A DNA stretch of 64,000 nucleotides from Cellulophaga baltica (GTDB lineage Bacteria; Bacteroidota; Bacteroidia; Flavobacteriales; Flavobacteriaceae): assembly GCF_900102165.1 (NCBI RefSeq), contig NZ_FNBD01000007.1:124001-188000 (forward strand), read 5' to 3'. Shown here piece by piece: positions 52,841-61,774 of the stretch. A program made the position numbers and the translations under genes. The notes under the pieces are model-generated. The model did not search any database, was not told where the DNA came from, and worked only from the letters and a program-made list of their open reading frames with translations. Position 1 is the stretch's first letter. Each line of letters begins with the position of its first letter.

Positions 52841-52901
52841 TATTTAATACAAAGCTCTACACTAAACCACTAGTGAACTGCAATTAAATGTAATCTTAAC
52901 A

Positions 52902-52918
52902 ATTCATCAATCAAAAAC
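52902..52918 (+). promoter_or_regulatory. Shared leader motif upstream of the GIN-domain gene
   Basis: ATTCATCAATCAAAAAC is the same as the motif at 50615-50632 and lies at a similar distance (about 75 bases versus 88) from the start codon of its gene. It may be a common operator or mRNA leader element. Confidence 0.45.
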
Positions 52919-52992
52919 AACAGTTGGGTTAGTATAATTATACAACAACCTAAAAAAGCATCAAATTTACACCAATCATAAAAACAACAATC

Positions 52993-53727
52993 ATGACAAC
53001 TTTAGTAAGAATTGCAATCACACTAGCACTAAGCGTTTTTTTAAGTTCCTGCGGAATGGATATAAAAATAGGCGAATTTGGATCTGGCGTTAAAGGAAAC
53101 GGAATAGTAACCCAAGACATCAGGCCCGTAAATGAAGATTTCACAGAAATTTCGGCCTCAGAAGGTTTAGAAGTCATTGTAACCCAAGCAGCAGTATTCG
53201 AAATTAAAGTTGAGGCAGATGAGAATATTATTGATTTAATAGGAACAGATGTTAATAACAATGTCCTTAAGATTCATGCTATCGAAAACATAGGTAATGC
53301 TACAAAGAAAGTATACGTTTCTTTACCTAATATATCTGAGTTAAAAAGCTCTAGCGGTGCAAATGTAACAGCAACAAACACCATTAAATCAGACAAACTA
53401 ACAATAGATTCTAGTAGTGGTTCTCTAGTTAATGTAAATATTGTAACAGATGAACTAACTGTCGATGCTAGCAGTGGCGCTAATCTTAAAATTCTAGGAG
53501 AAGCTACTAATGCTACTATTGATGCTAGTAGTGGCTCAAATGTAAGTGGTAAAGAATTGACTTCAAAAACTTGTAACGCAGAAGCAAGTAGCGGTGCTAA
53601 TGTTGCAATTTATGTATCAGAAACATTACATGCAGATGCTAGTAGCGGAGGGAATATATCTTATTCCGGTAAAGCAAAAGTAAATTCTAATAAAAGTGTT
53701 TCGGGTAGTGTTACCTTTAACGATTAA
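52993..53727 (+). CDS. Head-GIN domain lipoprotein (DUF2807)
   Basis: This 244-residue lipoprotein (LSSCG near residue 19) carries a DUF2807/head-GIN domain that forms a right-handed beta-solenoid. The mature protein shows repeated rungs with the pattern 'ASSGANV' or 'SSSGSLV', at least six times between residues 117 and 230, for example DASSGANLKI, DASSGSNVSG and ADASSGGNISY. Such proteins are thought to act at the cell surface, perhaps in adhesion, and they accompany PspC genes in Bacteroidota. It follows the padR-pspC pair and shares its leader motif. A strong terminator follows. Confidence 0.9.
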   Translation: MTTLVRIAITLALSVFLSSCGMDIKIGEFGSGVKGNGIVTQDIRPVNEDFTEISASEGLEVIVTQAAVFEIKVEADENIIDLIGTDVNNNVLKIHAIENIGNATKKVYVSLPNISELKSSSGANVTATNTIKSDKLTIDSSSGSLVNVNIVTDELTVDASSGANLKILGEATNATIDASSGSNVSGKELTSKTCNAEASSGANVAIYVSETLHADASSGGNISYSGKAKVNSNKSVSGSVTFND

Positions 53728-53744
53728 AAACTAACTTAAATAGA

Positions 53745-53783
53745 TGAAAAGCCATTGAAATTTCAATGGCTTTTCGTTTTTTT
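53745..53783 (+). terminator. Rho-independent terminator after the GIN gene
   Basis: A perfect 30-base palindrome (arms GAAAAGCCATTGAAA/TTTCAATGGCTTTTC, 53745-53774) is followed by a T-run. It could form a cruciform. Confidence 0.9.
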
Positions 53784-53824
53784 ATATTTTCTCTTTGCCT
53801 ATTTTCGTAGGAAAGATTTACACG

Positions 53825-54838
53825 ATGGAGCTTCAATTAAAAAAATACATTTTACCCTTAAAACACACCTTTAGTATTTCTAGAGAATCCCATGATTTTC
53901 AAAATACATTAATTGCAAGCCTTAGTTTAAATGGATATACTGGTTATGGAGAAGCAACTTCAAACCCATACTATAAAATTTCTGTAGAGAGTATGATGGC
54001 AGAAATAAATGCCGTCCGATCGGCTATAGAAGAATTTACATTTACAACGCCCGAAATATTTCATGCTTTTATAACAAAAAAGGGACTTTCTAATTTTGCG
54101 ATATGCGCTTTAGATTTAGCTGCTCATGATTTATACGGTAAACTAAAAGGAAAACCGCTTTATGAAATATGGAATACAAGCTTAGATCATTACCCAACAA
54201 CCAACTATACAATTGGTATTGCTAGTATTGAAAAAATGGTGGCTAAGATGCAAGAAACACCATGGCCTATTTACAAAATAAAGTTAGGAACAGATGATGA
54301 TGTTAATATCGTAAAAGAGTTGCGCAAACATACCGATGCAATTTTTAGGATTGATGTGAATTGTGCTTGGACCGCAGAAGAAACAATTTTTAATGCCCCA
54401 TTATTAAAAGATTTAGGTGTAGAATTTTTAGAGCAACCCTTAAAAGCTGATGATTGGGATGGGATGGAAAAAGTAATGCACCATAGTGTTTTACCTATTA
54501 TTGCCGATGAAAGTTGTATTGTAGAAAGTGATGTAGCAAAATGTGGGTTGCATTTTAGTGGTATAAATATTAAATTAACGAAGTGTGGCGGACTCACCCC
54601 TGCTTTACGGATGATTAAAGAAGGTAAAGACTTAGGCTTAAAAGTCATGGTGGGTTGTATGACGGAGTCTTCTGTTGGTATTTCGGCAATCGCCCAAATA
54701 TTACCGCAATTAGATTATGTTGATATGGATGGTGCTCTTCTATTAAAAGAAGACATCGCAGATGGTATCATCATTCACAAAGATGCTAGTCTAAGCTATC
54801 CTAAGCTTGGAGGTAGTGGCATAACACTAAGATCATGA
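53825..54838 (+). CDS. Enolase-superfamily dipeptide epimerase (L-Ala-D/L-Glu type)
   Basis: This enolase-superfamily enzyme of 337 residues epimerises dipeptides, typically L-Ala-D-Glu from peptidoglycan. Catalytic lysines lie in YKIKLGT (K151, K153) and INIKLTKCGG (K250/K253). Metal ligands are D177 in RIDVN, E203 in FLEQPL and D228 in IADES. The frame is open to a TTG at 53795, but the ATG at 53825 starts at MELQLKKYILPLKHTF, where family homology begins. Its stop overlaps the next gene by four bases. Peptidoglycan-peptide recycling is the favoured role. Confidence 0.9.
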   Translation: MELQLKKYILPLKHTFSISRESHDFQNTLIASLSLNGYTGYGEATSNPYYKISVESMMAEINAVRSAIEEFTFTTPEIFHAFITKKGLSNFAICALDLAAHDLYGKLKGKPLYEIWNTSLDHYPTTNYTIGIASIEKMVAKMQETPWPIYKIKLGTDDDVNIVKELRKHTDAIFRIDVNCAWTAEETIFNAPLLKDLGVEFLEQPLKADDWDGMEKVMHHSVLPIIADESCIVESDVAKCGLHFSGINIKLTKCGGLTPALRMIKEGKDLGLKVMVGCMTESSVGISAIAQILPQLDYVDMDGALLLKEDIADGIIIHKDASLSYPKLGGSGITLRS

Positions 54839-55893
54839 CAAAATATATTAATTCTTTTCCAAGCAAAAACATACAAGTAAAAGGCACTAATTATCTTTAT
54901 TTTGGTGGCACTGCGTATTTAGGCTTACAAACGGATTTAGAATTTCAAAATATATACATTGATAATCTTAGAAAATATGGCACAAATTATGGCGCATCAA
55001 GAAAATCTAATATTCGGATTTCTATTTTTGATCAAACCGAAAGTTATTTAGCAAAATTAGTAGGTAGCGAAGCTTGCGTAACCTTATCTTCTGGATACTT
55101 AGCGGGTCAATTCATAAGTCAATTTCTAAACAGAAAAGAGTTTCGCTTTTTCTATTCACCCAATACTCATTCTGCTCTTTACCTCTGTAACAATCAAGAA
55201 AATAAGCCTAAATCATATATTACATTTGCAGCGCTAAATATTGCATTGCGTGATCATTTAGAAAAAAATAAAGACAGTACGCCTGTTGTATTTCTTGATT
55301 CTATCGATTTTTCTGGCGCTAATTTTCCTGACTTTAATGGGTTAAAAGCACTACCATTAAACGATGTAATTTTGGTGGTAGATGATTCTCACGGAATAGG
55401 TATTCTTGGAAAAAATGGAGGTGGTGTATTTTCTTCTTTGAAAAAATTACATCCAAAAGAACTTATAGTATGTTGCTCCTTAGGAAAAGGTTTTGGCGTG
55501 CAAGGAGGTGCTATATTTGCAGACACTAAAAGAATTAATGAGTTTATTGAAACTGATTTTTTTGGTGGCTCTAGTCCCGCTGCTCCTGCCAACTTAGCTA
55601 CTATCTATTTTGGAGAAGAATTATTAAATAAAAAGCGTTCTTTATTAGAACAAAATATTGAATTTTTCAGAACACAAATCAATCTTATCACTAAATTTAA
55701 ATCTATGATTGGTCATCCAGCTTTTACTTTTGCAGATGAGAATTTAACACAACACTTGGAAGAGCACCAAATCTTGGTTACCAGCTTTCGTTATCCAAAT
55801 GAGAAAGCCAGTTTAATGAGTAGAATTGTACTTAGTGCCGCACATACTAAAGAAGAGATTAACACCCTTTGTGGTGTTATTAATAAATATTAG
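54835..55893 (+). CDS. PLP-dependent BioF/KBL-like enzyme
   Basis: This 352-residue fold-type I PLP enzyme is of the alpha-oxoamine synthase group (8-amino-7-oxononanoate synthase, 2-amino-3-ketobutyrate CoA ligase). Motifs are GGTAYLGLQ, the DDSHGIGILGKNGGG segment that binds the cofactor, and the PLP lysine in CSLGKGFGVQGGA. Its true substrates cannot be told from sequence. It is shorter than BioF. The start overlaps the dipeptide epimerase by four bases (ATGA), so the two proteins are translated together and may work in one pathway. Confidence 0.88.
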   Translation: MTKYINSFPSKNIQVKGTNYLYFGGTAYLGLQTDLEFQNIYIDNLRKYGTNYGASRKSNIRISIFDQTESYLAKLVGSEACVTLSSGYLAGQFISQFLNRKEFRFFYSPNTHSALYLCNNQENKPKSYITFAALNIALRDHLEKNKDSTPVVFLDSIDFSGANFPDFNGLKALPLNDVILVVDDSHGIGILGKNGGGVFSSLKKLHPKELIVCCSLGKGFGVQGGAIFADTKRINEFIETDFFGGSSPAAPANLATIYFGEELLNKKRSLLEQNIEFFRTQINLITKFKSMIGHPAFTFADENLTQHLEEHQILVTSFRYPNEKASLMSRIVLSAAHTKEEINTLCGVINKY

Positions 55894-55963
55894 TAATTTT
55901 CTTACATTTTAATAAAAAAATATTGTAACTTATTGGTATATAACAATTTAAAAATACAAGATC

Positions 55964-56410
55964 ATGAAAAAATTAATCGGATTGATTTTCTTGATGTTAT
56001 TTTTAGTTTCTTCAACTAATGTTACACCTCTTAAATCTTTGAAAAACCCTTCCTTAGAAGGTACATGGGAGCTCGTTAACCGTTTTAACTACGACGGTGT
56101 GAATGTAACTGACACTCTTTCCAATATTAATGGATATCGTCAGGTAAAAATTTATAGTAAAGGTAAAGTGATGTGGACACGTTATTCTCCAGATGATCCA
56201 TCAGAATGGTTTGGTTATGGTTCTTATTCAAATTCAGAAAATAACTTGGAGGAACAATTAGAATTTGGCTCCGAAATGATGATGAAAATTCAAGATACTG
56301 TTCAAGTATTTAAATTTGAGTTACAATTGGACAAAGATTCCTTTAAACAAATTACAGTAGATGACGAAGGCAACAAAATTTCTTCAGAAAACTATAAAAG
56401 AATAGATTAA
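55964..56410 (+). CDS. Exported lipocalin-like protein of unknown function
   Basis: This 148-residue protein has a signal peptide (hydrophobic IGLIFLMLFLVSS, cleavage near SSTNV). The mature domain begins with a 'LEGTWELVNRFNYDGVN' segment and continues in beta strands, a pattern that recalls the lipocalin-like domain of small flavobacterial proteins. The presence of Trp after Gly-Thr and the sheet-like pattern are suggestive only. It resembles the protein at 962-1384 in general plan, not in detail. It stands alone, with a terminator downstream. Confidence 0.65.
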   Translation: MKKLIGLIFLMLFLVSSTNVTPLKSLKNPSLEGTWELVNRFNYDGVNVTDTLSNINGYRQVKIYSKGKVMWTRYSPDDPSEWFGYGSYSNSENNLEEQLEFGSEMMMKIQDTVQVFKFELQLDKDSFKQITVDDEGNKISSENYKRID

Positions 56411-56452
56411 TACTATTTTTCAAACTTAACCTTAAAAGACGTTGGGAGTATT

Positions 56453-56486
56453 AAAAAAAAGAGCCGCTAAAAAGCGGCTCTTTTTT
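56453..56486. terminator. Bidirectional terminator
   Basis: A perfect hairpin (GAGCCGCT/AGCGGCTC, AAAA loop) with A and T tracts separates the lipocalin-like gene from convergent trxB. Confidence 0.93.
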
Positions 56487-56489
56487 AAT

Positions 56490-57455
56490 TTAAGCCATTG
56501 AGGCCGGTGTTTCTATCGCTGCCAGGTAACGCTCGGCATCTAAAGCTGACATGCAGCCTGTACCCGCCGCAGTAATCGCTTGTCTGTATTCTTTATCTTG
56601 AGAATCTCCACAAGCAAATACTCCTGGAAGATTTGTCTTAGTAGATTTTCCTTTTGTAATTAAGTAACCAGTTTCATCCATATCTAACTGACCTTTAAAA
56701 ATATCCGTATTTGGCTTATGCCCAATAGCGATGAATAGGCCTGTAATATCTATTTCTGATTTTTCACCAGTCACATTGTTTACCATACGTAAACCTTCTA
56801 CTACTTGTCCTCCTAATACTTCATCTACTTCTGTGTTATATAGGACTTTAATATTTTTTATATTATGAACTCTGTGTTGCATTGCTTTCGAGGCTCTCAT
56901 CTCGTCTTTACGAACTAACATGGTAACACTTTTGCAAATATTTGCTAAGTAAGATGCTTCTTCCGCTGCAGTATCTCCTGCTCCAACAATAGCCACGTCT
57001 TGGTTCTTATAGAAAAAACCATCACAAACAGCACAGGCAGAAACGCCTCCACCTCTTAATTTTTGTTCACTAGGAATATTTAAATATTTAGCGGTTGCTC
57101 CTGTTGAAATAATTACTGTTTCTGCTTCAATTTGAATAGAATCATCTACTGTAGCTTTGTGAATACCGCCCACTTCTGTGCTGAATTCTACTGCCGTAAT
57201 CATTCCTATTCTAACTTCCGTACCAAAACGTTCTGCTTGAGATTGCAATTGCATCATCATTGTCGGTCCGTCAATTCCTTCTGGATATCCCGGAAAGTTA
57301 TCAACTTCTGTTGTTGTCGTTAATTGTCCGCCTGGCTCCATTCCCGTATAAACAACAGGCTTCAAATCTGCCCTTGCTGCATAAATAGCCGCAGTATACC
57401 CTGCAGGTCCCGAACCAATAATTAAAGTTTTAATTCTTTCAATTTTATCTGACAT
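56490..57455 (-). CDS. trxB: Thioredoxin-disulfide reductase TrxB
   Basis: TrxB uses NADPH and FAD to reduce thioredoxin. The 321-residue protein has the FAD motif GSGPAGYTAAIYAARA near the start and the redox pair C141-A-V-C144 in VSACAVCDG. It also has the NADPH motif VGAGDTAAEEASYL and the C-terminal FAD motif GVFACGDSQD. All residues needed for activity are present. A TACTTTTG element lies about 27 bases upstream of the start. The gene is monocistronic. Confidence 0.97.
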   Translation of the reverse strand: MSDKIERIKTLIIGSGPAGYTAAIYAARADLKPVVYTGMEPGGQLTTTTEVDNFPGYPEGIDGPTMMMQLQSQAERFGTEVRIGMITAVEFSTEVGGIHKATVDDSIQIEAETVIISTGATAKYLNIPSEQKLRGGGVSACAVCDGFFYKNQDVAIVGAGDTAAEEASYLANICKSVTMLVRKDEMRASKAMQHRVHNIKNIKVLYNTEVDEVLGGQVVEGLRMVNNVTGEKSEIDITGLFIAIGHKPNTDIFKGQLDMDETGYLITKGKSTKTNLPGVFACGDSQDKEYRQAITAAGTGCMSALDAERYLAAIETPASMA

Positions 57456-57481
57456 AATCTAGTACTTCATATTTGTTACTT

Positions 57482-57489
57482 CAAAAGTA
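57482..57489 (-). promoter_or_regulatory. -7 promoter element of trxB
   Basis: The minus strand reads TACTTTTG (TAnnTTTG), 26 bases from the trxB ATG. Confidence 0.6.
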
Positions 57490-57582
57490 GGTTTTTTGTC
57501 AAAAAACTTACATTAAAAGTTATCAAAAGTTGTTATAGTTTAATAGTAGATTTCTCTTTGACGCATTTTTCTAAGAAAAATC

Positions 57583-58713
57583 TTAATTTTTAGTGAGCAT
57601 CTTTGGAGTAGCCACAGTTCTAAAACCAACATGTTCTGCCCCGGAATCTGGACTTGAACCCATTCGTGAAGAAATTCTATAACTCGCACAATACGAAGCA
57701 CTGCATAAAAAAGAACCTCCTTTTATTACTTTTTCTATAGCATACGGGTTATTGGGATTATAGGTTTTAGCGGGCCCTTGAGGATTTCTTGCCAGTGCCA
57801 CATTATTGGCTACGTCTTTGAAATAATTAGAACTGTACCAATCTGAAGTCCATTCCCACACATTACCTGCCATATCATATAAACCAAAATCATTGGCAGG
57901 ATAGGACATTACTGCTGCTCTGCGTTCAAAACCATCTAATTTAGAATTGGTAACAGGAAACTCCCCTTCCCAAGTGTTTGCCATAGTGGCTAATTTGCTA
58001 AGGTCATCACCCCAGAAATATATGGTTTTCTCTTGATATCCACGGGAAGCACGCTCCCACTCCGCTTCTGTTGGCAACCTTCTTCCGGCCCATGTACAAT
58101 AAGCCATAGCATCCTCATAAGAAATTTGAACTACAGGCTCTTTATCTTTACCCTGTATGGTACTTTTTGGTCCGTTAGGATGTTTCCAATCTGCTCCAAT
58201 CTTCCATTCCCACCATTGAGAAAAATCGTATAAATTAGGAACAGAACTTTTTGTTTTTTTGAAAATTAAAGCTCCCGGCTGTAAAATAGAATCATGAGGT
58301 TTTGGAGTACCTTCAGGTAGTTGTGTTTTCATTTCCTCCCAATCAATTGCTCGTTCAGCCACGGTAATATAGCCTGTCTCTTTTACAAATTTTGCAAATT
58401 GGACATTGGTAACTTCGGTAATATCCATAAAGAAACCATCTACTTGCACTTCATGCATAGGTTTCTCATGATCCATAGCCATTTTATCTTGAGGTACTGC
58501 TCCCTGATTAAAAGTTCCTCCTGGGATCCAAACCATGCCTTTTGGCACTTCAATATCTGCAGGTTGCTCCACTAAAATTTCTTTTAACACTTCTTTTTCG
58601 GGAGTTACAAGCACTACCTTATCCTCTTCTCTAACCAATTCTTCTTTCTTTTGTTCTTTACACTGGGTATTCAATAAGAGTAGCGCAAAAAGGGAGGGTA
58701 TTAAGAACTTCAT
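57583..58713 (-). CDS. Formylglycine-generating enzyme-like (SUMF1) exported protein
   Basis: This 376-residue protein has a signal peptide, possibly a lipoprotein one, although the cysteine at residue 18 follows NTQ and is not a good lipobox. A full FGE/sulfatase-modifying-factor domain follows (about 55-370), with WIPGGTFNQG, RLPTEAEWERASRG and MAGNVWEWTSDWY. Cys337 and Cys342 in GGSFLCSASYCAS match the paired catalytic cysteines of human FGE (336 and 341). It may therefore oxidise sulfatase cysteine to formylglycine, unlike GldJ/GldK relatives. Export raises the question of where sulfatases are matured. A TATTTTTG element lies upstream. Confidence 0.86.
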   Translation of the reverse strand: MKFLIPSLFALLLLNTQCKEQKKEELVREEDKVVLVTPEKEVLKEILVEQPADIEVPKGMVWIPGGTFNQGAVPQDKMAMDHEKPMHEVQVDGFFMDITEVTNVQFAKFVKETGYITVAERAIDWEEMKTQLPEGTPKPHDSILQPGALIFKKTKSSVPNLYDFSQWWEWKIGADWKHPNGPKSTIQGKDKEPVVQISYEDAMAYCTWAGRRLPTEAEWERASRGYQEKTIYFWGDDLSKLATMANTWEGEFPVTNSKLDGFERRAAVMSYPANDFGLYDMAGNVWEWTSDWYSSNYFKDVANNVALARNPQGPAKTYNPNNPYAIEKVIKGGSFLCSASYCASYRISSRMGSSPDSGAEHVGFRTVATPKMLTKN

Positions 58714-58738
58714 TAGAAAGGGTTTATCGGTTAAGTGT

Positions 58739-58746
58739 CAAAAATA
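58739..58746 (-). promoter_or_regulatory. -7 promoter element of the FGE-like gene
   Basis: The minus strand reads TATTTTTG (TAnnTTTG), 25 bases from the ATG at 58713. Confidence 0.6.
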
Positions 58747-58868
58747 CAATTATAGTCTAATCGAATAAAACATTTAACTTTAAATTAATCCATAAAAAAT
58801 CAGTAAATTATTAAACAAATGCATTTACAAAAAGTATACTTTTACTATGATTTAAATTTGATCACCCC

Positions 58869-61772
58869 ATGAAAACCAAATCACTTTCTACTTTTATTCT
58901 GGTTTTATTCACCGCTACATTATTTTCTCAAAAACTTAGCAATGAAAAGATTACAGAACAAATAAACACCTATAAAAACGATATAAGAGGACCTTACAAA
59001 GATATTCGTTGGTTTTGCACCGATGGTAGTATTCGACAACCAAAAGACCCTTGTCCTGAAAATATTGGCCCAGGGGTACAACATGCTCGTTATAAAGATG
59101 CGGTAGTTGCTTTAGGAGAACAGAACCATATTTATTTTGGTCAGATTTTAGCATATACCGATATTCAAGAATTTTGGGATACGGAGCATAACCATTCTCG
59201 ATTAAAACAATATCAATTAGATAAGTATCTAAGAACAATTGATGACGGTTGGATTTTGCAAAAAGGACAATACTATAGAGGTTCTATTCAATCTGAAGAT
59301 GAACAAGCGTGGGGCATTCAATTTTATAAATGGTTATTAGCAGATCAAGAGCGCGTGGCTCAAAATTATTTTTTAATCCGACAATCGTTAAAAGATATTC
59401 CGCATGAGGGTGATGATAACACCTCTCAATTAATGCGTAGCCAGTCTAAAGTAATTTCTGATGGATATGACTCTTTTATGGATCTTAGGGTGAAAATTCA
59501 TAGTCAACCAGAATTTGTAGACATTCAAAAAGTAAAAGATTTCAAACAGAAACATACGGCAAAATTAACAACGAGTCTTAGCAAACAAATTGATGCGTTG
59601 ATTGGTACCATGCAAACCTTTTATAAACCTATAGATCCAGCTACATTTTTAGCGAATGCTCCTCTTGTAAAAAAAACAGCCATAGGTAAGAAAATTGAAG
59701 CGTATGCAATTACTTCCGCAACTGATACTCCAAAAAGTATTATCATTAATTCTTCTGACTTACTTTTGGAGTTGAGAGCTGCCATTTTAGAAGAAACAAA
59801 TCCTGAAATTAAACTACAATTGCTGGATATCTCTTTAAAAGTAGAAGATATCCTATTCAAAAATGCTCCTAAATGGGAACCGGAATCTGTAAATGTTTTA
59901 TTAGAAAAAATCTGTTATTTAGGAATGGCGACTGCAGGTGCTGGCTATGCTGAAACTTGGGAATGGGAACAGTTGATGGGGGCGTTAAGCAAATATGAAG
60001 CTAAAAAAATGACTTTAGGTGAACTTACAGCTGTTTTAGAAAATGCCCGTAGAGAAGTAGAATGGAGCGCCGCGATGGTAAAGGCTACCTATCAAGACAT
60101 TGTTAGTGAATACACGGGTTTTGAACCTAAAGCTTATGGTTTTATTGATGATAAGATTAGAGGATCTATTGCCTTGTATTTAGGTAAAGCTGTAGGTGAG
60201 CTTGGCGATTTTATTGCAAAAGAATCTTCTTTGAGTAATAAAGTTTTAGACATACAAAACCAAAGCACATTTAGAGGCTTAAATCCCGGCTACGCCTATG
60301 GAGAATTGGTGGTGGTTGATGGCTCTCCTGATGAGATAGAAGTAGCCTCTGATAAGATTTATATTTTCCAACGTCCTCCGGCAGATTTAAAACCTGTTGC
60401 AGGAATAGGTACTGTAGCGGAAGGAAACATGGTTTCTCACGTGCAATTACTAGCCCGAAATCTAGGCATCCCGAATGCAGCATTATCCGATGAAAATTTA
60501 AAAGATTTACTAACCTATAATGGTCAGAAAGTATTTTATGCGGTCTCTAACAAAGGAAACGTAATTCTAAAATTGGAGAAAAACATGACAGCAGATGAAC
60601 GTGCTTTATTTGCAAAAAAAGAACGGAAAGAAGAAAAAATTGCGGTGCCGGTAGCTAATATTCGTTTAGACGAAACTGAGATTCTAAATATGCGTAGTGT
60701 TGATGCGGATGATTCAGGAAAGCTTTGTGGACCAAAAGCGGCCAATTTAGGTCAATTAAAAAAGATGTTCCCGGACAATGTTGTAGAGGGATTAGTGATT
60801 CCTTTTGGAATTTTTAGAGATCACATGGATCAGCCCATGCCAGGACAAACGGTTACGTATTGGAAGTTCCTTAACACTATGTTTGCAGAAGCAGATAAAA
60901 TGCGCGCAAATAATGTTATTGAGAAAGAGGTAGAAAACTATCAGCTTATTCAATTAGAAATCTTGAGAGCTGCTATAAAAATAATGCCGCTAAAAGATAG
61001 CTTTACCTCTTCCTTAGAAAAAGAATTCTCAACAGTTTTTGGTAAAGATTTAGGCGCAATTCCTGTTTTCCTGCGCAGTGACACCAATATGGAAGATTTA
61101 AAGGATTTTACGGGAGCGGGACTTAATCTAACCATTTTTAATGCGGTAGCTAAAGAAAAAATTATCGCGGGTATCAAAGAGGTATGGGCTTCGCCTTACA
61201 CCGAACGTAGTTTTAAATGGAGGCAGAAATATCTATTAAACCCAGAAAATGTTTTCCCTTCTATTTTAGTCATTCCTAGTGTAGATGTAGATTATTCTGG
61301 TGTTTTGATCACTAAAGGATTAAATTCTGGTTTTGAAGAAGATTTAACCATAGCCTTTAGTCGTGGCGCTGGTGGTGCCGTTGATGGTCAGTCTGCAGAA
61401 ACTTATGAAATTAAAAATTCTGGTGGCTATGAATTATTAGCGCCTGCACGTGAACCTTACCATAATACGCTACCAGATACGGGCGGTACTGGAAAAAAAT
61501 TAGCAACTTTTGAAAAAGCGGTTTTAAATGAGCAGAATATAGAAGAGATACGGGCCCTTGCAGAAACGATCCGAAAAAGAATGCCTGCAGAAACCACTAC
61601 AGATTATAAAGGTGCATATGATGTAGAATTAGGATTTAAAGACAATAAATTATGGCTGTTTCAAATTAGACCTTTTGTAGAAAACAAAAAAGCATTGAGT
61701 TCTGCCTATTTAGAATCCATCACCCCAAAAATAAATACGAATAAAGAAATAGCCTTATCTACTAAATTATAA
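58869..61772 (+). CDS. Exported glucan-water-dikinase-like protein
   Basis: This 967-residue protein has a Sec signal peptide (cleavage near LFSQ, residue 20) and no lipobox. The large, mostly helical N-terminal region (about 22-450) has no family I recognise. Then comes a phosphohistidine mobile domain (about 455-570) with His524 in MVSHVQLLARN. After a linker comes an ATP-grasp/PPDK-type domain (about 625-950) with RSDTNMEDLKDFTGAGL (Arg736) and FQIRPF. The order His domain then ATP domain is that of plant glucan water dikinase, not PEP synthase or PPDK. The serine-hydrolase gene follows after two bases. Substrate and activity are unknown; annotation pipelines would probably call it PEP/pyruvate-binding. 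Confidence 0.8.
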   Translation: MKTKSLSTFILVLFTATLFSQKLSNEKITEQINTYKNDIRGPYKDIRWFCTDGSIRQPKDPCPENIGPGVQHARYKDAVVALGEQNHIYFGQILAYTDIQEFWDTEHNHSRLKQYQLDKYLRTIDDGWILQKGQYYRGSIQSEDEQAWGIQFYKWLLADQERVAQNYFLIRQSLKDIPHEGDDNTSQLMRSQSKVISDGYDSFMDLRVKIHSQPEFVDIQKVKDFKQKHTAKLTTSLSKQIDALIGTMQTFYKPIDPATFLANAPLVKKTAIGKKIEAYAITSATDTPKSIIINSSDLLLELRAAILEETNPEIKLQLLDISLKVEDILFKNAPKWEPESVNVLLEKICYLGMATAGAGYAETWEWEQLMGALSKYEAKKMTLGELTAVLENARREVEWSAAMVKATYQDIVSEYTGFEPKAYGFIDDKIRGSIALYLGKAVGELGDFIAKESSLSNKVLDIQNQSTFRGLNPGYAYGELVVVDGSPDEIEVASDKIYIFQRPPADLKPVAGIGTVAEGNMVSHVQLLARNLGIPNAALSDENLKDLLTYNGQKVFYAVSNKGNVILKLEKNMTADERALFAKKERKEEKIAVPVANIRLDETEILNMRSVDADDSGKLCGPKAANLGQLKKMFPDNVVEGLVIPFGIFRDHMDQPMPGQTVTYWKFLNTMFAEADKMRANNVIEKEVENYQLIQLEILRAAIKIMPLKDSFTSSLEKEFSTVFGKDLGAIPVFLRSDTNMEDLKDFTGAGLNLTIFNAVAKEKIIAGIKEVWASPYTERSFKWRQKYLLNPENVFPSILVIPSVDVDYSGVLITKGLNSGFEEDLTIAFSRGAGGAVDGQSAETYEIKNSGGYELLAPAREPYHNTLPDTGGTGKKLATFEKAVLNEQNIEEIRALAETIRKRMPAETTTDYKGAYDVELGFKDNKLWLFQIRPFVENKKALSSAYLESITPKINTNKEIALSTKL

Positions 61773-61774
61773 CC

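Noticed and set aside
52950-53261. 103-codon frame on the minus strand over the start of the GIN gene
   Set aside because: It is the complement of the lipoprotein signal and early GIN domain, and the plus-strand gene has clear family features.
53795-53824. TTG start for the dipeptide epimerase
   Set aside because: The extra ten residues are not part of the family, and the stretch looks like promoter DNA (a TATTTTCG element).
58869-61772. Cytosolic phosphoenolpyruvate synthase
   Set aside because: The domain order is reversed, there is no PEP-binding C-terminal barrel, and the protein has a signal peptide.
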